This document shows positions 1 to 13,600 of a stretch of 64,000 nucleotides of DNA, in pieces. The position numbers and the translations under genes were made by a program. Origin of the DNA: Larimichthys crocea (lineage: Eukaryota > Chordata > Actinopteri > Sciaenidae); NCBI RefSeq assembly GCF_000972845.2, contig NW_020853535.1, positions 434,001 through 498,000 of the forward strand, given 5' to 3'. Within the stretch, counting starts at the first letter, position 1, and each line of letters starts with the position of its first letter. The notes below the pieces were generated by a model. That model was not told the origin of the DNA, did no database searches, and was given only the letters and a program-made list of their open reading frames with translations.

Positions 1-1287
1 GGGGAGGTTTTGGATTTTGATTAGAAGAAAAAAAAAACTCTGGATCACACTGTATCTACATGACAGCGTGGTGGGCTGCTGGCGCTATAAGCTGGTCTTA
101 TCCTCCCAGTGGGGAGTGTGACTGGAAATGTCCTCACATGTTCTCCACCCACAGTCCAAAACCAGTCACTGTGACATCGCTTAATCATGAGCTTTCCTGA
201 GCACACGAAGAAATATATGCATTTGTACATTTTGTACTTTTGAAGTTAAAGTTTTATATCTTGAAAAATCAAGAGAAATGTCGAGAAAAAGTGGTATTTT
301 CAAGATGTCACCTTCTCAGCAAGAAGACTTTTTTGCTTCCTAATATTATGTAACACTAATTTCTTTGCCATTTATTCTTTGATACTATATACTATAATGT
401 GTATACAAATAGGTCATTTCAATTTGGTTCTGACTTCAATTTAATGCATATTTGACCTTATCTTGTCATTTGTCATTTAACGCTTAAAGCATCCAAATGT
501 TGAATTTTCTCCAACCCTCAAAGTTTAACCTTGAATATCATCTTAATTGAGTCATGATGATGTCCAAATCTATATTTAAAGGTTAGACAGAGAGGGTATT
601 TTGTGGGGACAAAGATGTGTGAGTGGTCTTGTGTTTAATTCACACTGGCTGAATGAGTTTTCATTTCATCTCCTGTGTTTTCATCAGAGCCACAGAGGAA
701 ATTCTTCAGTGATTGAGGTCATCTGATCTTGATCTCTCTCATTTGCTGTGCCAGTGCATACATAATTATTATTATCTCTTTGAATTGAATTTAAATAAAG
801 TATTACGCCGTGTCAATATGCTCACAGGAAATGAGTCTCACATTAAAAACATATTTGTCGCTCTGGATTATGTACGCCACAGACGTCATTTTCATTAATT
901 GTGTTTGTTTTTGGTTTTATTTGATCAAAATGCAGCAGAATTACTAAAACCAACATCGTGTTAAAGGGATTAAAAAGAGCAAATAGTGCTTGACTGCTGA
1001 AGTGTTGATCCACTCAGTGTTTTTTTTCTCCAGCCTGTGAAGGGGATACATTTTCCTGCCTGGACTGACATTAAATCGGTTTTAAGAGTTCACACAGGAG
1101 CCCCGCCTCCCCGCTCTATCTCCTTCCTCTTTTTATTCACCCTTCACTGTGTCACGCTAACCTTGTCGCCTCTCCCTTTCTGCTCAGCCCTTCCTGTTAC
1201 TCCTCCCTCATTTTGGCTAGATTTTTCATTATCATCCCCTTCCCTTCCTCCTTTCGTCGCCTCCCCTTCTCGTTGTAAAGAATGTAG

Positions 1288-1682
1288 CCCAGCAGCAGGT
1301 GCTGGCTTTGACCACCGTAGTCGTGACTGCACGTTATCCATCTTTCACCGACACATACCACCCTCTTGAGATGTCGTCCGTGTCTTTAGCGGTGTCATCT
1401 GGCAGCACCAGCACCAATGACTTCTCCTCGTCAAGTTCTCTGGTCTGGCCCACCGTCAACCTTTATCCCAGACCCCAGGATCGGAATGGTGGTCAGAAAA
1501 ACAGGGGTTCAGGAGCTAAGCGTGGCCGCCTGGGCCGGGCCACAAGAGCAGCACAGATGGGTCAACCGTGGGACGCGTTAGAATCTGATCAGAGCCTCCT
1601 ACAGGGCGGACAGGTGGGCAGGGGGGTGTTGAGTCGGAGCTCACAGGTGGAGTTGGAAAGAGATGTGGAGCTGGAGAGATGA
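1288..1682 (+). other. Unassigned open frame behind a polypyrimidine tract
   Basis: An open frame of about 130 codons starts around 1288 and stops at 1680-1682. It is serine- and glycine-rich, with a run of Ser/Thr and then basic Arg/Gly-rich sequence. An unusually long pyrimidine tract precedes it and ends in an AAAG that could act as a splice acceptor. I do not recognise the protein. It could be a navigator-gene alternative exon or chance coding potential in GC-richer DNA. No convincing donor was found. Confidence 0.15.
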
Positions 1683-1758
1683 GTTGGAACAGTTGGCATT
1701 TCTAAAGGTCGAGACCTTTGCTGATTCAGCCAGGGACACAGAGTGGAAGAGGCAGCAC

Positions 1759-1761
<3 letters not shown>

Positions 1762-1834
<73 letters not shown>
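1762..1834. repeat. (GT)n microsatellite
   Basis: An almost uninterrupted GT dinucleotide run of about 73 bp, intronic to the navigator gene. Confidence 0.95.
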
Positions 1835-1839
<5 letters not shown>

Positions 1840-2979
1840 CCAGAAAGATGAGGAATTCTTTCAGTTTGTCAGAGCTTTTTGTTGCACATTTGGGAACAAA
1901 TACTGTTCACTAAATGAAAGTTCTCAAAAAATATTATGACGCAAGTGTGTGTGTGTGTGTGTGTTTGTGTTAAGCAGAGATTGGCTGATCTGTCTGGGCA
2001 TACTGCCCACCTCTCTGTGACACACCAGGCCTGACAGGTGTCTCAGGGTCTCTAGCTAAGGAGGGGAGGATGAGCTGGCAGTCCACGCACAAATTTTACA
2101 GGCTCAGATTTGCACAAGGACACACAACCATGAACATAAGGCTTCAGCAGACATCCGGACGCAAACATATATTAAAAAAACACACGCGTAAACAAATCCG
2201 GATACACATTCAGACAGACAGACAGGTTCAGCAGAGCAGATGGCGTGACGTCGTAAAACATTTGCCACCCTTCAGTGTGTCGCCTCTGCATCTTCAGGTG
2301 ACAGATGAAGTCAGGGAGGGCAGCCCCTTTTTTTGATCTGTGTGCATCTGTGACATCCACATCATTCTCTCTGTGCTCTTGAGTGTTTTCTTGGTGGTAT
2401 TAGTCCGGAAAGAGGTTGTGCAGCATGCGTGATTGTTAATTCTCAGCAAAGTAATGTAAAACAAATCTAACAAATACTCTGTTCTGAACACGTTTGACAT
2501 GAACTTGAAGTCCGAGAATGACTCAATGTGAACGTGTTGATTTCTGGATTTTTGTAAGCTAGATATCCCAGCAGGGGTTCTTTATAGTGTACAGGGAGCC
2601 TCTTCAGGAGGGCACAGTAAGAGCTTTCAGACTTGTGGGCAAACAAACTTTTCACAGCTCAAGCCTAGTCTGTGGGTTAAGTGAAAACTCACATCAAAGC
2701 TATCATCACCAACCAGCAGACCAGCTTATTATTCATTCTCTGCCTTTTCTTCAAGGGATATTCAACATGAATATTGATTTATAGATAGGCAACTGATAAG
2801 CTGTGTTCATTATACCATATATGTTTTGAGATATAGTTTTTCTACTTTTCATACTCTAAAGAGAATAAAACAGTATTCTTCTTTTTCACCATTTTAAATC
2901 CAGTTTTTATAGTTTGTTCAGCAAACACCAATGTTCCAGCGACTGAGCACTTCATTTGTGTCTCTCTGTATGTCTCCAG

Positions 2980-5900
2980 GCTCACCTGGTGGCAGCCTTC
3001 GAGAAGAGCCTGAGTAACATGACCTGCCGTCTGCAGAGCCTCACCATGACTGCTGAACAAAAGGTACAAGAGCTAAATCCTGAATTTGAAAAACACTGCA
3101 CTTGAACTTCATGGTAAAGGGATTACAGGGAGAAGAAATGATTAGAAACCGTTTGACACTGAAAGACTGCAGTGGAAAGTAACAATGTGGAGGTCGGCGG
3201 TTGCGGATTAATGGATATTTTTTATCTTTGGTTCGGTTCGGTTCCTGACTCGTGTGAAAGGTTTTCTACTGAAGACAATTTTGAGTTATTGCCTGAATAT
3301 TTCTCCAACTTCCACTCCCAGCCTTAACGAAAGTTGTTTGACTTGCTTCTAACTACAAATCTTCTTGCTTTACCGGCAGGTAAAATTGTTATGTTTTGCA
3401 CAGTCATGCAAGGGGTCAGCATATTCCATGAACCTAAGGCCCAAAAAGTCATTTAAAACCAGTAAATTCTTCAGAAATCCTCCAGCATTTATCTGCTCCA
3501 AGGTCAATTTTTCTATATTTTCTTACAAGCCAACTTTTTTACCGACAGGAGGATTCAGAAGAGCTCAAAAGGAACTGAAGCACTGATCACACAGCAGCAG
3601 CAATATGTTCAAAGATAGATCCCTACCACAAATTATGAATACTCACACATGCACACACATGCACACACACAATGCTGACGAGCCTTGGCAGCTTTTTAAT
3701 CCTCTATAAATTAAAGCAGACTGGGATCTGGTGGGATGTCTTTGTTAAACAAGGCCGTACCAACTTTTAATTAAAGCAGAAACCCTATCTGCAGCCCTCA
3801 GTGAGTTTTCGGGCAAAGCAGAATAGAGTGTCCCTCTATCTGATCGTGTTGGTTCAACAGAGTTGAGGTTTTTTTATTCTAAGCAGGTGGTGCCGGGGTT
3901 GCGGCAAATCCTCTAGAAGACTGCTATCTTCTTCAAAATACCCTCCCTTCATTTTTCTCTCTCGTTCCCTTCCACTGAAAGCCATGCCAATGCACAAATT
4001 TAAGAATTTGTTTCCAGTGTTGGTTCCACTCATTTGGCTAAAAGAAGAATTTGGTGCGTCATCCTTAGTCTAAAAACTGCCTCTTTCTCCAGGAGTCTGA
4101 GTTGGCTGAGTTGAGAGAAACAATAGAAACGCTGAAGACCCAGAACACCGACGCCCAGACAGCCATCCAGGTGGCGCTCAACGGCCCTGACCACCTACAC
4201 AAAGGTAATGAAGGCACCAGCAGGGATGTTGGATGAAACTCAAATCATCTGAGGTTCTCAGGAGGTCTTGAATGGCCTGCTGTTCCATGATTGAAAGGAT
4301 TTTTTAGCCTGATTGAAGTGTTTGTGCTGCACAGATCACTTTTGGAAAGCCTTGATTAGTTATAGAACCAACCTGAATCACATGTGTAATCAGTTTTGTG
4401 TGCTATGCCCAACATAGTGGAACTCTAGCAAAAGTCTTTCAGTGTAGTTACATTAAGCAATTATGTCTCTATATAGTTGTTTTCATAGTTAATGGCAGAG
4501 GCAGACGATACATACATGTAACGTAGTGTCATTTTTTGCCTCACTGTTACAGTTGTATCAGAGCTGTATGAAGTTGTTGCTAATGCTAACCTACTAACAT
4601 TTCCTACTGCTGCTAGTTCACAATAAGTGTTTAAAAGGTGAAACATGCTTTTACTCTGAATTACTCACAGGAAATGCAACACATTTGTCAAAGAGGTTAC
4701 AACTGACAGCAATCATTCATCAGAAATGCGGTTGGAAAATTAGTCACACAATGTGCAACATGAAATCAGATTGATTGATCGAAGTGTTTATTTCGAATAT
4801 GCAAACCAAAATAAAAATAAAAGTAAGGCAAAACATTTAAACATAGAAATACATATTCGAAAAGGAGTGAGAAGAAGAATAACTTATAAACTCCCACCCC
4901 TTCTTCTTAAATAATAAATGACAATACCAAGATTCCCAGTTTAAATCATTTATACGTTATGTCTTTATTAAAATAAGGTGAGAAAATGTGTATTTATTTT
5001 AATATCTGAGAGCAAAGCACCAAATCAGTCAGGACTCATGTTATTGGTTATAACTTTAAAGAGAAGACGATACCATCCAAAGCATTTTGGTTCGGGGATC
5101 AGCGTTCTATATCTCATCTTTTCAAAGCACTGAGAAAGATTTTGTTTTTTCCAGACCTGCGGATTAGACGGCAGCACTCCTCAGAAAGTATGTCCAGTAT
5201 TAACAGCGCAGCCAGTCACTCCAGCATGGGCAGTCTGGGCAAGGACGCCGAGGACAAAAAGAAGAAGAAGAAGAGCTGGGTAGGTGGAGAAACTTAAGAA
5301 AGAGCCAACAACGAAATCTCAGATATGAAAGCCAAACTGCAAACTCCCACAAATAAAATAAAACCATGTAAATAACTCATAATAATCACATTCTGCTACT
5401 GAATTCTACATGCAGGTTATGCAACTCAAACCTTTCCATTCATTTGTTTAGTTCTTCGGTCATTGTTCAGGAGTTGGATTTGGTGGTGGAAGACTTTAAA
5501 AACATATGAATTATTCAACGACTAGTTAGGCTAATTCAGATATGCACTATATGCCTGCATTAAAACATTAAATATCTTCTCTTTACATAGATAAAAGCAT
5601 TTTCATGGAGGCACGACTGAAGAGCTTCAATATGAGCTAAATGCATGAAATGTAAACATAGAATGTTGCTGAATATTTCTAATATGCTGTAGCTTGAGCT
5701 AACCATGAGCACAGGAGGGCTGAGTTTGGTTTCAGCTCTCAAAACTCTAAATCAAAAATGGTGTGATTATTTCTACCCCAACTGGCAATGCATCTTTTTC
5801 ATTGCCGTAATTTGTATTTCCATAATTCTTCCTTATGTCACCCCTTGTGAAATTGCTATTAAAGTGGGAGTTTGTGCGGCTGTGTGAGTGATTCAGGCGA

Positions 5901-7605
5901 TGAATAATTGGTCAGTTCAGTTTCCAGTCACTGCTTGTGATCGAGTACATTAAAAGTGTTTGGACACTTTTTAAGTTGGAGGCAGAGCATGTTGGGATTC
6001 CCATAGGTCATCTGCAAGATCCTAAATCTCCCATTCCCGCCTTGCCTAACATCATCACAGTCTGCCACCATGTCCCCGTTGCTAAGCTACAGTGCTGAGA
6101 TGGTTGTCAGCCAAGTTGCTGTCAACAGCAAGGGCCAACGGAGGATCAAGAAGTGAAGTCAAGCACCCTGCAAGTATTGTTTGAAACACACTTTGAGGCA
6201 GCATGCAATTAGGCTGGAAAGAAGCGAAGTGACCACTTATATCGTGGATACTGAAGCTTCAAACTGGGTCAATAGCTGCCCAGAGGTTAGAGAAGTGCTG
6301 CTTGTATCTCTGTGTCAAGAGGGAAAGTCTGCAAAAGAGAAGCACTCTCACTTCTCAACAACTACTGACAAAGTACTTTAGAGAAGGCTCTTAATCCCTC
6401 AACAGGACTTCAAGTTTAAAGGTCTTAAAGACACGGGATACATCTTTATTCCACAAAGTTCATTTGAACTTCTGTCTGTCTGAACATTGGTTTCTTTGAT
6501 GGCTCAGTTTGCCACAGATGTATTTGGACCTGCTTTGTGTAAGTCAAGCCTTATGTGTTCGCCGTCTCCTGTTTCCCCTTCTACTGAGGACCATGTCCAC
6601 AAATACCCACAAATCAAGGCCAAAGAGCCAAATGATCTAAAAATGCAACACACAACCATAAGGCTCTCTCCTCTCCCTCTGCACTTCTCTCTGATTTCAC
6701 TGTTCTTTGCTTCAGTCTGCAATAGCAGCTCAGTGTCCCTGGCTGGAGAGCTGTTATTTGCTGCAGCCCCCTGAGTCAGACACATGACATATTAGAAGTT
6801 CCGACTCAGCCAAAGAGCACAGAGCCAGAGCCAGTTTTCATCCTCTGCTGCAATGCAAAACGCCTGCCCTTGAAATGAAATGCATGCTAACAGCCCAGAA
6901 GTTCACCACTGAGAGTGACACCCTAGCCTGCTATGTTAAGTGAGACCCCCCCCACATCGCACCCCCTTCCCAAAGAAAATTCAAGTCCAGCACATGAATG
7001 CAAATCAATCTTTTATTTAAGCAGCAATTAATTATTCATTTGCATAAGTTCTGCCTTGGTGCACACATGGCTGGAGACATGGATAGAGTTGAACTAAGGT
7101 TACTGAGAAGTAAGTAAGGAGAAGATTATGCTTACAGAGTGACATGAAATAATGACTAGATAGAGTGTTCTCCAGTAAGACAGAGGCAGCATCTGACCTG
7201 TGTTAGTCAAAGTCAAAGAGCAGCATTATTGTTCAGCATACACGTGAGCAAACATCGTGCAGGCTTCAATATATAACATGTTTTTATCACTGAAGTTTTC
7301 AAATCTCCCCATTCATTTTCTATAGCTGCTCATCCTGTTCAGGGTAGCTGGGAATGCTGGAGCCTTTCCCAGAATGCATGGGGCACAAATTAATTTACTT
7401 GAACTGCGTTTGTATGTTCTGTTTAGCGTGATGAGTTTCTTGTTGAATCTTGTATTATGTCTCTGTTTGGTGACGCACACTGTGTTCACACCTAAACAAA
7501 CTGCACAAAACTACCATATCACAGAATACAGCTTTCCTAATTATAAATTCAGCCTCAGTTAATCCTAATTTCAATCATATCTACAAAACCCAAACTTTAA
7601 ACAAC

Positions 7606-7651
<46 letters not shown>

Positions 7652-10600
7652 GGATTACAGAACAAACTGTCTGCTGTACAACAAAGTCAATGAAGAAAAT
7701 CGACCTGCAGAAACACTTATCTGCACCCTTTCATTATGTAGCTGGCTTCAATTGAAGCTTGATGTTCACACAGTTTCTCTTGACTGTCTCTCAGTAGAGA
7801 TTAGACAACATTTGACAAACATCAGCCCAACCTGGTAGTAGTCACTTAGCCGTGCAACATGCTAAAGCCAAGTTCATCAGGCTAAACAACTAAATGAACA
7901 CTGAAACAACATAAAACGTGGCAAAAGTTCCAGCTTTGCTTTATTGAACATACAACATAAAGTAACACCAACAACTATTGTCCAAACACTGAGAATTAGC
8001 AGTGGGTGTCAGCCTGGCTCATGACTCATAATGTGTCAGGCCAGTAAGCATTTTGGAAAAGCAAATCCGTCTCCTTTCATCGGATGTCAAACTGATAACA
8101 CAGAGATAAAAAGATGCTCTGAGTGCAATCATAATCTTCATTATCATCATCCTTGCTGCAGCACTAACTGTGAGACACGTGAGCAGCATTTAGCTTGAAT
8201 CACTCATCAAGTAAGCAGGAGTGTGTGTTTTGCGTGGCTTAACGCTGGGTGTGTTCTGCATCTTCAGGTGGCTGATTCCATCCCGGCTCAGGTCAGTGGC
8301 TCCCAGAGTGTCTTCTGTGTGTGTGCTGTGGTTATCCCCCATCCTCCCTCCCCTCCTTTGTTCCCTTATTCATTTCTCCTCTACACTCTCTCAGAGCAAC
8401 CTCTTCTTTCCCTTTTCTGGAAACGTCGGCATGGATACGGCAATCCTCCCCTCCCCTGCCCCCTTGTTTCCCCCTCCTCCTTCCTCTTCCCTTGTTCATC
8501 TCGATTGCCTGTTCAGCCCTAATTGTTAGGGTCATTAAAAGCCTGCTTCTCCTTCTCTGTCCTTTATTTCCATCTTTACTTACAGTCTTGCTTTTTGCCT
8601 CTCTCTTTACTTAAACCAGACAGTGACCATTGCTTGGAAACAGCACGCCGTGACTTCCTGATCTGGCAGGATGTGATGTCACCAGAATATATCTCATTGG
8701 ACCTGACATGTTGTGAATGTAGATGTTAGCTGAGCTGTGATATTGACTTTCCCTCTTGTGTATTTGTGCTATCTGTCTTGCAGTTACGCAGCTCCTTCAA
8801 ACAGGCGTTCAGCAAGAAGAAAACCAAATCTCAGTCAGCGCACGACGAGATGGAGGAGATGACCGACTCACTGCCGTCCTCACCCAAACTGCAGCACGAC
8901 AACAGGCAAGGCAGCATCGCCACGCTGCGCTCCTCACCGTCCACCACGGAGTGAGTTTTTACACGTGCATCCACTCTTACACACATATATACACAGGTCA
9001 TTACAAACTCATACAAACTGAAAACATGGGCAGCTGTTTTGTTCCCTTTTCTTCTCGAAGTCTAAATTCTTTCCACTGTTATTTTTCTTTTGTTTGTTTT
9101 CACAAATGTCTGCTAATCCTCACCTCACCGTTCTTCCACCTCTTTCTCTGACCTCTCTGCTCACCTTCCTTTTTTAACGCCTCTCCACCTGCTGTAGCAA
9201 GTGCGTTTGCGATAGCAAGTCCTCCCCCATTTGGACGGCAAAGAAAAAGCAAAACGGTCAAATGGTCTACAAGCACAGATCTCGGTAATAGGCACTGTGT
9301 GGCATGCTCCCAGGGAGTGTGTGTGCAGTGTGGTGTGTTGGTGTGACTTTGTTCTGCATCTTAATGCCATAAACACCTCTGCATGTCGGGGGTGGTCATC
9401 TCTCTGGTTCGCACTCTGGACCTCAGGACCTCTGAGGTGTCCAGTTCATGAAAATATTAGTCGGCTGAATAAAGGCTGTAAAGGATGAGGAGTAATGATT
9501 TGCTTACTCATGCCAGAACAAACTGGCTCTGTGTCACCGTAAAGGGACAACATGTGGCCATTCTGCCAACCAGCAACAAGCATGCAAGTACTGTCCACAT
9601 CTGGTGTGCTGTGTGACAGCTGGTGAGATAATTACTTTTTCTCAAAGGCAGAGCATGTTGACATGTTCATTCAGTGAACTCCGCGAGTGTGACAGATTCT
9701 TGTTGTGCTTCTGACTTAGCTACTCAAAATAGCATTGCATCTAACTCTAGTTGTTGTGTTAGATCTCTGCCTGTTTACTATGCAAAATACATGACGATGG
9801 CACTGCTACCACAGCACCAACTGTACATTGCACACTAAAGGAGGGCTTCATTACAACTGCAGCATTGCAAAGTATTGTGGGAACCACGACTGGAACAACT
9901 AAATGGGAAGGAGTGGCTGTCCCAAATGTCCCAGTTCCCCATTCACCTCCATGTTGTACCTACCCATGCGGTTCACCACTGACTCCAGCTTCCCTCTGAA
10001 CGTGAACTCTCTGGTTTCCTTTAAGTGTGTAATATTTCTCTCCAGAATGTGTGTGTGTGTGTGTGTGTGTTTGGTATAACCCTCGAGGTGACCCTCCCCC
10101 TTCCTCCTCCCTCTGTCTAACCCCTGTTTGCAGGCTGTGTGAATGCACCGAAGCCGAGGCCGAAATCGTCCTCCAGCTGAAGAACGAGCTGAGGGAGAAG
10201 GAGCTCAAGTTGACAGACATTCGCCTGGAGGCGCTTAGCTCCGCCCACCACCTTGACCAGATTCGAGAGGCCATGAACCGCATGCAGGTGAGATCACACA
10301 CTCGGAGAAAGAAATACTTTCAGCTGTGCTTCAGACAGGCAAAACTTAACTCCCTCCAATTTATCCAGGCTAAAGTGGTGTGTTCATCCCTGAAGGCGCT
10401 GGAGCATGACAGCTACCAGTTAGGAAGTTAACAATGCATTTAGTGGATGGCTGACAGGGCACCAGCGGGGCACCAAGAGGGCTGAGCTCAAACTAGCTGA
10501 TTACACACACACACACACACAGTATAAACACACACACTAACACAGAGTCTTGCATATTAAATCTATGCACCTAACACTTTTGCAGATAAGCGATAAAATT

Positions 10601-13600
10601 GTAGTTCATAATATTGTTTCAGACCTTCAGTCTCTTCAAGTTCCAAGAACCAGAGAAACTCATCTTCTTTAGAGTCACCTCTAAACTCAGACAGACAGAT
10701 CCGTTTTCAGTTTCACACTCAAAAATGAAAATTATACAGTTATATAGTGTTAAAAGAAATACACTTATTCTCTTTCTTGCTAAGAATTAGATAGGAAGAT
10801 TGATTAACTCTCATGTCTGTCCAGTAAGTATGTAGCTGGAGCCAGCAGACAGTTAGCTTAGCATAAAGCTAAAGCTCTAAATCTCACTCAGCAAGATAGC
10901 TAACTAAAATTTCTCAAAATAAACTATTCCTGAAAGTCTGAAAGTCTAATATTTTTTGGTGGAAGAATATAAAGCAAAAAACAGGAGAGAAAAAAATCAG
11001 CAAAAAAATCTTTCTATCTGTCACCAGCTCATCAACTTACCTGTGCATCGCCAAAACTCACAATTAATAAATGAATTTAATAAATGGAATTGAGCATTGT
11101 TTAATTGCCCATGAAGCTGAATAAAAAGATGCAGAGTCAAGTTTTCTTTTCTCTCTGAAAATTCACATATTTGATATATTTATATATTTCCTATTGATGT
11201 GTTGCAATGAGACGGCAGCCATCAGTTCCAAGTATAGTGTTCAGAGGTGCTGCGTCATTTCAGAGTCTTAAAAGAAGCACATGTTCAAAGAACGTCGCCA
11301 TAAATGTCTCAGTTAAGTGGCTCTTTGTGGATTGCCTTGTCTGTAGAAACCTATAGTTCCCTCTCAGATCTGGGGATCATGTAACGCTCCTTATCTGAGA
11401 CTTACTCTCAGTACAAAGAGAGCCTTGAAGATCAAAAAGCTGCTTACATCCCATAATTCCAATAATACTGATTTAGAATAACAACAGCGGCCAGCCTAAA
11501 TGCAGGGAAATGACCGTCTGCTTCTGGAGTATGAGTATTACTTGGTGTTACCAGAGTCTTGAATGCAGTTTCTGTTAGGTTGTGTCTAATTTTTATTCTT
11601 TTATTGTTAAACAGAATGAGATTGAGACTCTGAAAGCGGAGAACGATCGCCTCAAGTCCAGCGGGAACGCCACACCAACAGCGACGCCCATCAAGGCGGC
11701 CCGGCCACCCTCTGAGACCTCTAGCACATCCTCGTCCTCCTCGCGTCAGTCCTTGGGGCTGTCGCTCAATAACCTCAACATCACTGACACCATCATGTCA
11801 GGTCAGTTCAGTGTCAGCTCCGTGCCACGTTGATCCGAGGTGTTTGTGTACATCAACGATAGCAGCCTGCAGTTTTGTGTGAGAGGTGCGAGCAGTAGGT
11901 GTGGGAGTGGTGGAAGTGATTTGTCATGTCTTGACAAATCAAAAATAATATATCTTAAAATGCCAGCCTGAGTATTCAACAGTTTTTAGAAGAAAGTGCT
12001 TTTTTTTCACTGTTGGCAGGTGTATTCAGTAAATCGTTCAATTAAACCTACAAGTGTTGCATTGTAAGTGCCCTGGTCGTATGTGTAGTTAAGCCGTAGG
12101 TCTCATTTTATGGTCTGCAGCAACTCTCAGGGCAGATTTTTCTTTTGTGGCATCGTGTTGGATTAGACCTCCCTAAACTAGCCTCAATATATGTGAGAGA
12201 ATTGTGTTTGCTGAGAGAAATGATCCGGAGGAGCTGCATGAAATGATGAAATAGCTGCTTTCTCTACTGCGGGGGCTCGCAACACAGCAGGCGCCTGTTA
12301 CACACACACACACACACACACATACATGAACATGCTGGAAACCTCTCCAGGCCTGCTCCGTTTGAGGAGTGAAAGAGTTTGTCCCTCTCACTTGTCCTGT
12401 AATTAACATAGAAGGCCCAGCTCCCTCCGAGGACTCGGGCCCTTGTTAATTGATGGAGGGATGAGCCAAGCAGTGACGCGTGAGAAGACGAGTGGGCCAG
12501 CGGGCTGTTATCGCCCCAACACAGAGCCTTCGGCTAAAAGAAAGCCAGACAAATACAAAGTACCCCCTTCCATCTCCAAAATGGAGTCTGTGAAAGAAAG
12601 AATAGTGGGATTTGTGAGCGTGGTGGTTGGCGTCAAAGGTTAAAGGTGGCAGGAAACTAACAAATGAGTCAAACTTTCACAAAGTAGAAACACAATCAAA
12701 TCAAATCAAATCAATTCTATTTGTATAGCCCAAAGTCACAAAGTACATTTGCCTCAGAGGGCTTTAAAATCTGTACAAAAAAATGTGGAAGAAACCTCAG
12801 GAAGAGCCACAGAGAAGGGATCCCTGCACAACTGCAACTGCAGATTTTAGTTCACTCTCACCACTCTCAAAGCATTGTCTAAGGCAGAGACAGGGTCCAG
12901 TACCAAATGACATATTGAGTAGCCAACTAGTGAACATAATGGTGCTTTTAGCAATGAAAGAGACATATATTTGTTTCTCAAGAGTTAGTGAAGACCAGAA
13001 ATCAAGCTAAGAATTCTCTCTTAGCTTGATTGCACTGACATTCTTGAGGTGGCAGGAAACACAAACTCTAAATGAAAGAAATTGTCTATTAAATGTGTAA
13101 ATAGGAGAACTGCAAGTCTGTCATATTAACTTGAAAGGTGATATGTCAAAAAAGCAGTTATTACAGCAGTTAACCTTGCAAAGCAGGAACAGTCACAAAG
13201 CTGATTTGTTTTGGTGAACAGTGATAAAGGCTAAAATCAAGTATGAGTATTTTGTTTCTGTTCGGTCATAACTTGTGGACTGACAGTGAAACTGCTCCTC
13301 TGCCTTCAGTTTTGTTGCTGTTGGTGGAGAATGGCACAAATAAAAAATGTGCTCAGTGCTTCAAATATTTGGTTTTGTGCTGCTGTAACTTGATATTAGT
13401 GTCACTGTCATGTTGGATCATTTATTTCTTCAGACGACTGTCTCTTCTCCTGGTTACTTAGTGATTTTGTTCCACTGTTGTCATGATAACAGTCCCATCC
13501 GCTTACTGACTACATGTTCTCAACGAATGAACCTCTAATGAATAGTTTTCTACTTTGACTTTTTCTTATAAATGTGTCTCCCTGCCTTAGAGTTTCTATG

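Larger units (their letters stand above)
1..2979. other. Upstream intronic sequence of the navigator gene, no confident exon
   Basis: No exon that I recognise lies before 2980. The stretch holds a long pyrimidine-rich tract (about 1085-1280), an open frame after it (listed separately), and GT microsatellites at about 1762-1834 and 1946-1964. Because the first navigator exon seen begins in mid-protein, this is most likely an intron of that gene, but that is inferred. Confidence 0.5.
5280..8783. other. Large navigator intron
   Basis: This 3.5-kb intron lies between the Lys-rich KKKKKKSW exon and the LRSSFKQAF exon. It contains a decayed repeat at about 7308-7390 and an AC microsatellite at about 7611-7650. 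A possible 24-nt microexon at 8269-8292 was noted but is not supported. The scattered open frames show no splice-consistent coding signal. Confidence 0.6.

Noticed and set aside
1663..1851. Open frame through the GT microsatellite
   Set aside because: Its Val-Cys repeat is only the translation of (GT)n.
6181..6381. 66-codon frame in a navigator intron
   Set aside because: No splice sites in phase and no recognisable protein.
8269..8292. 24-nt microexon (VADSIPAQ) in the navigator intron
   Set aside because: It has an acceptor and donor and keeps phase, but at this length chance is too likely and I know of no matching navigator segment.
8221..8614. Overlapping Pro/Ser/Leu-rich frames
   Set aside because: They come from a C/T-rich intron tract open in several frames at once.
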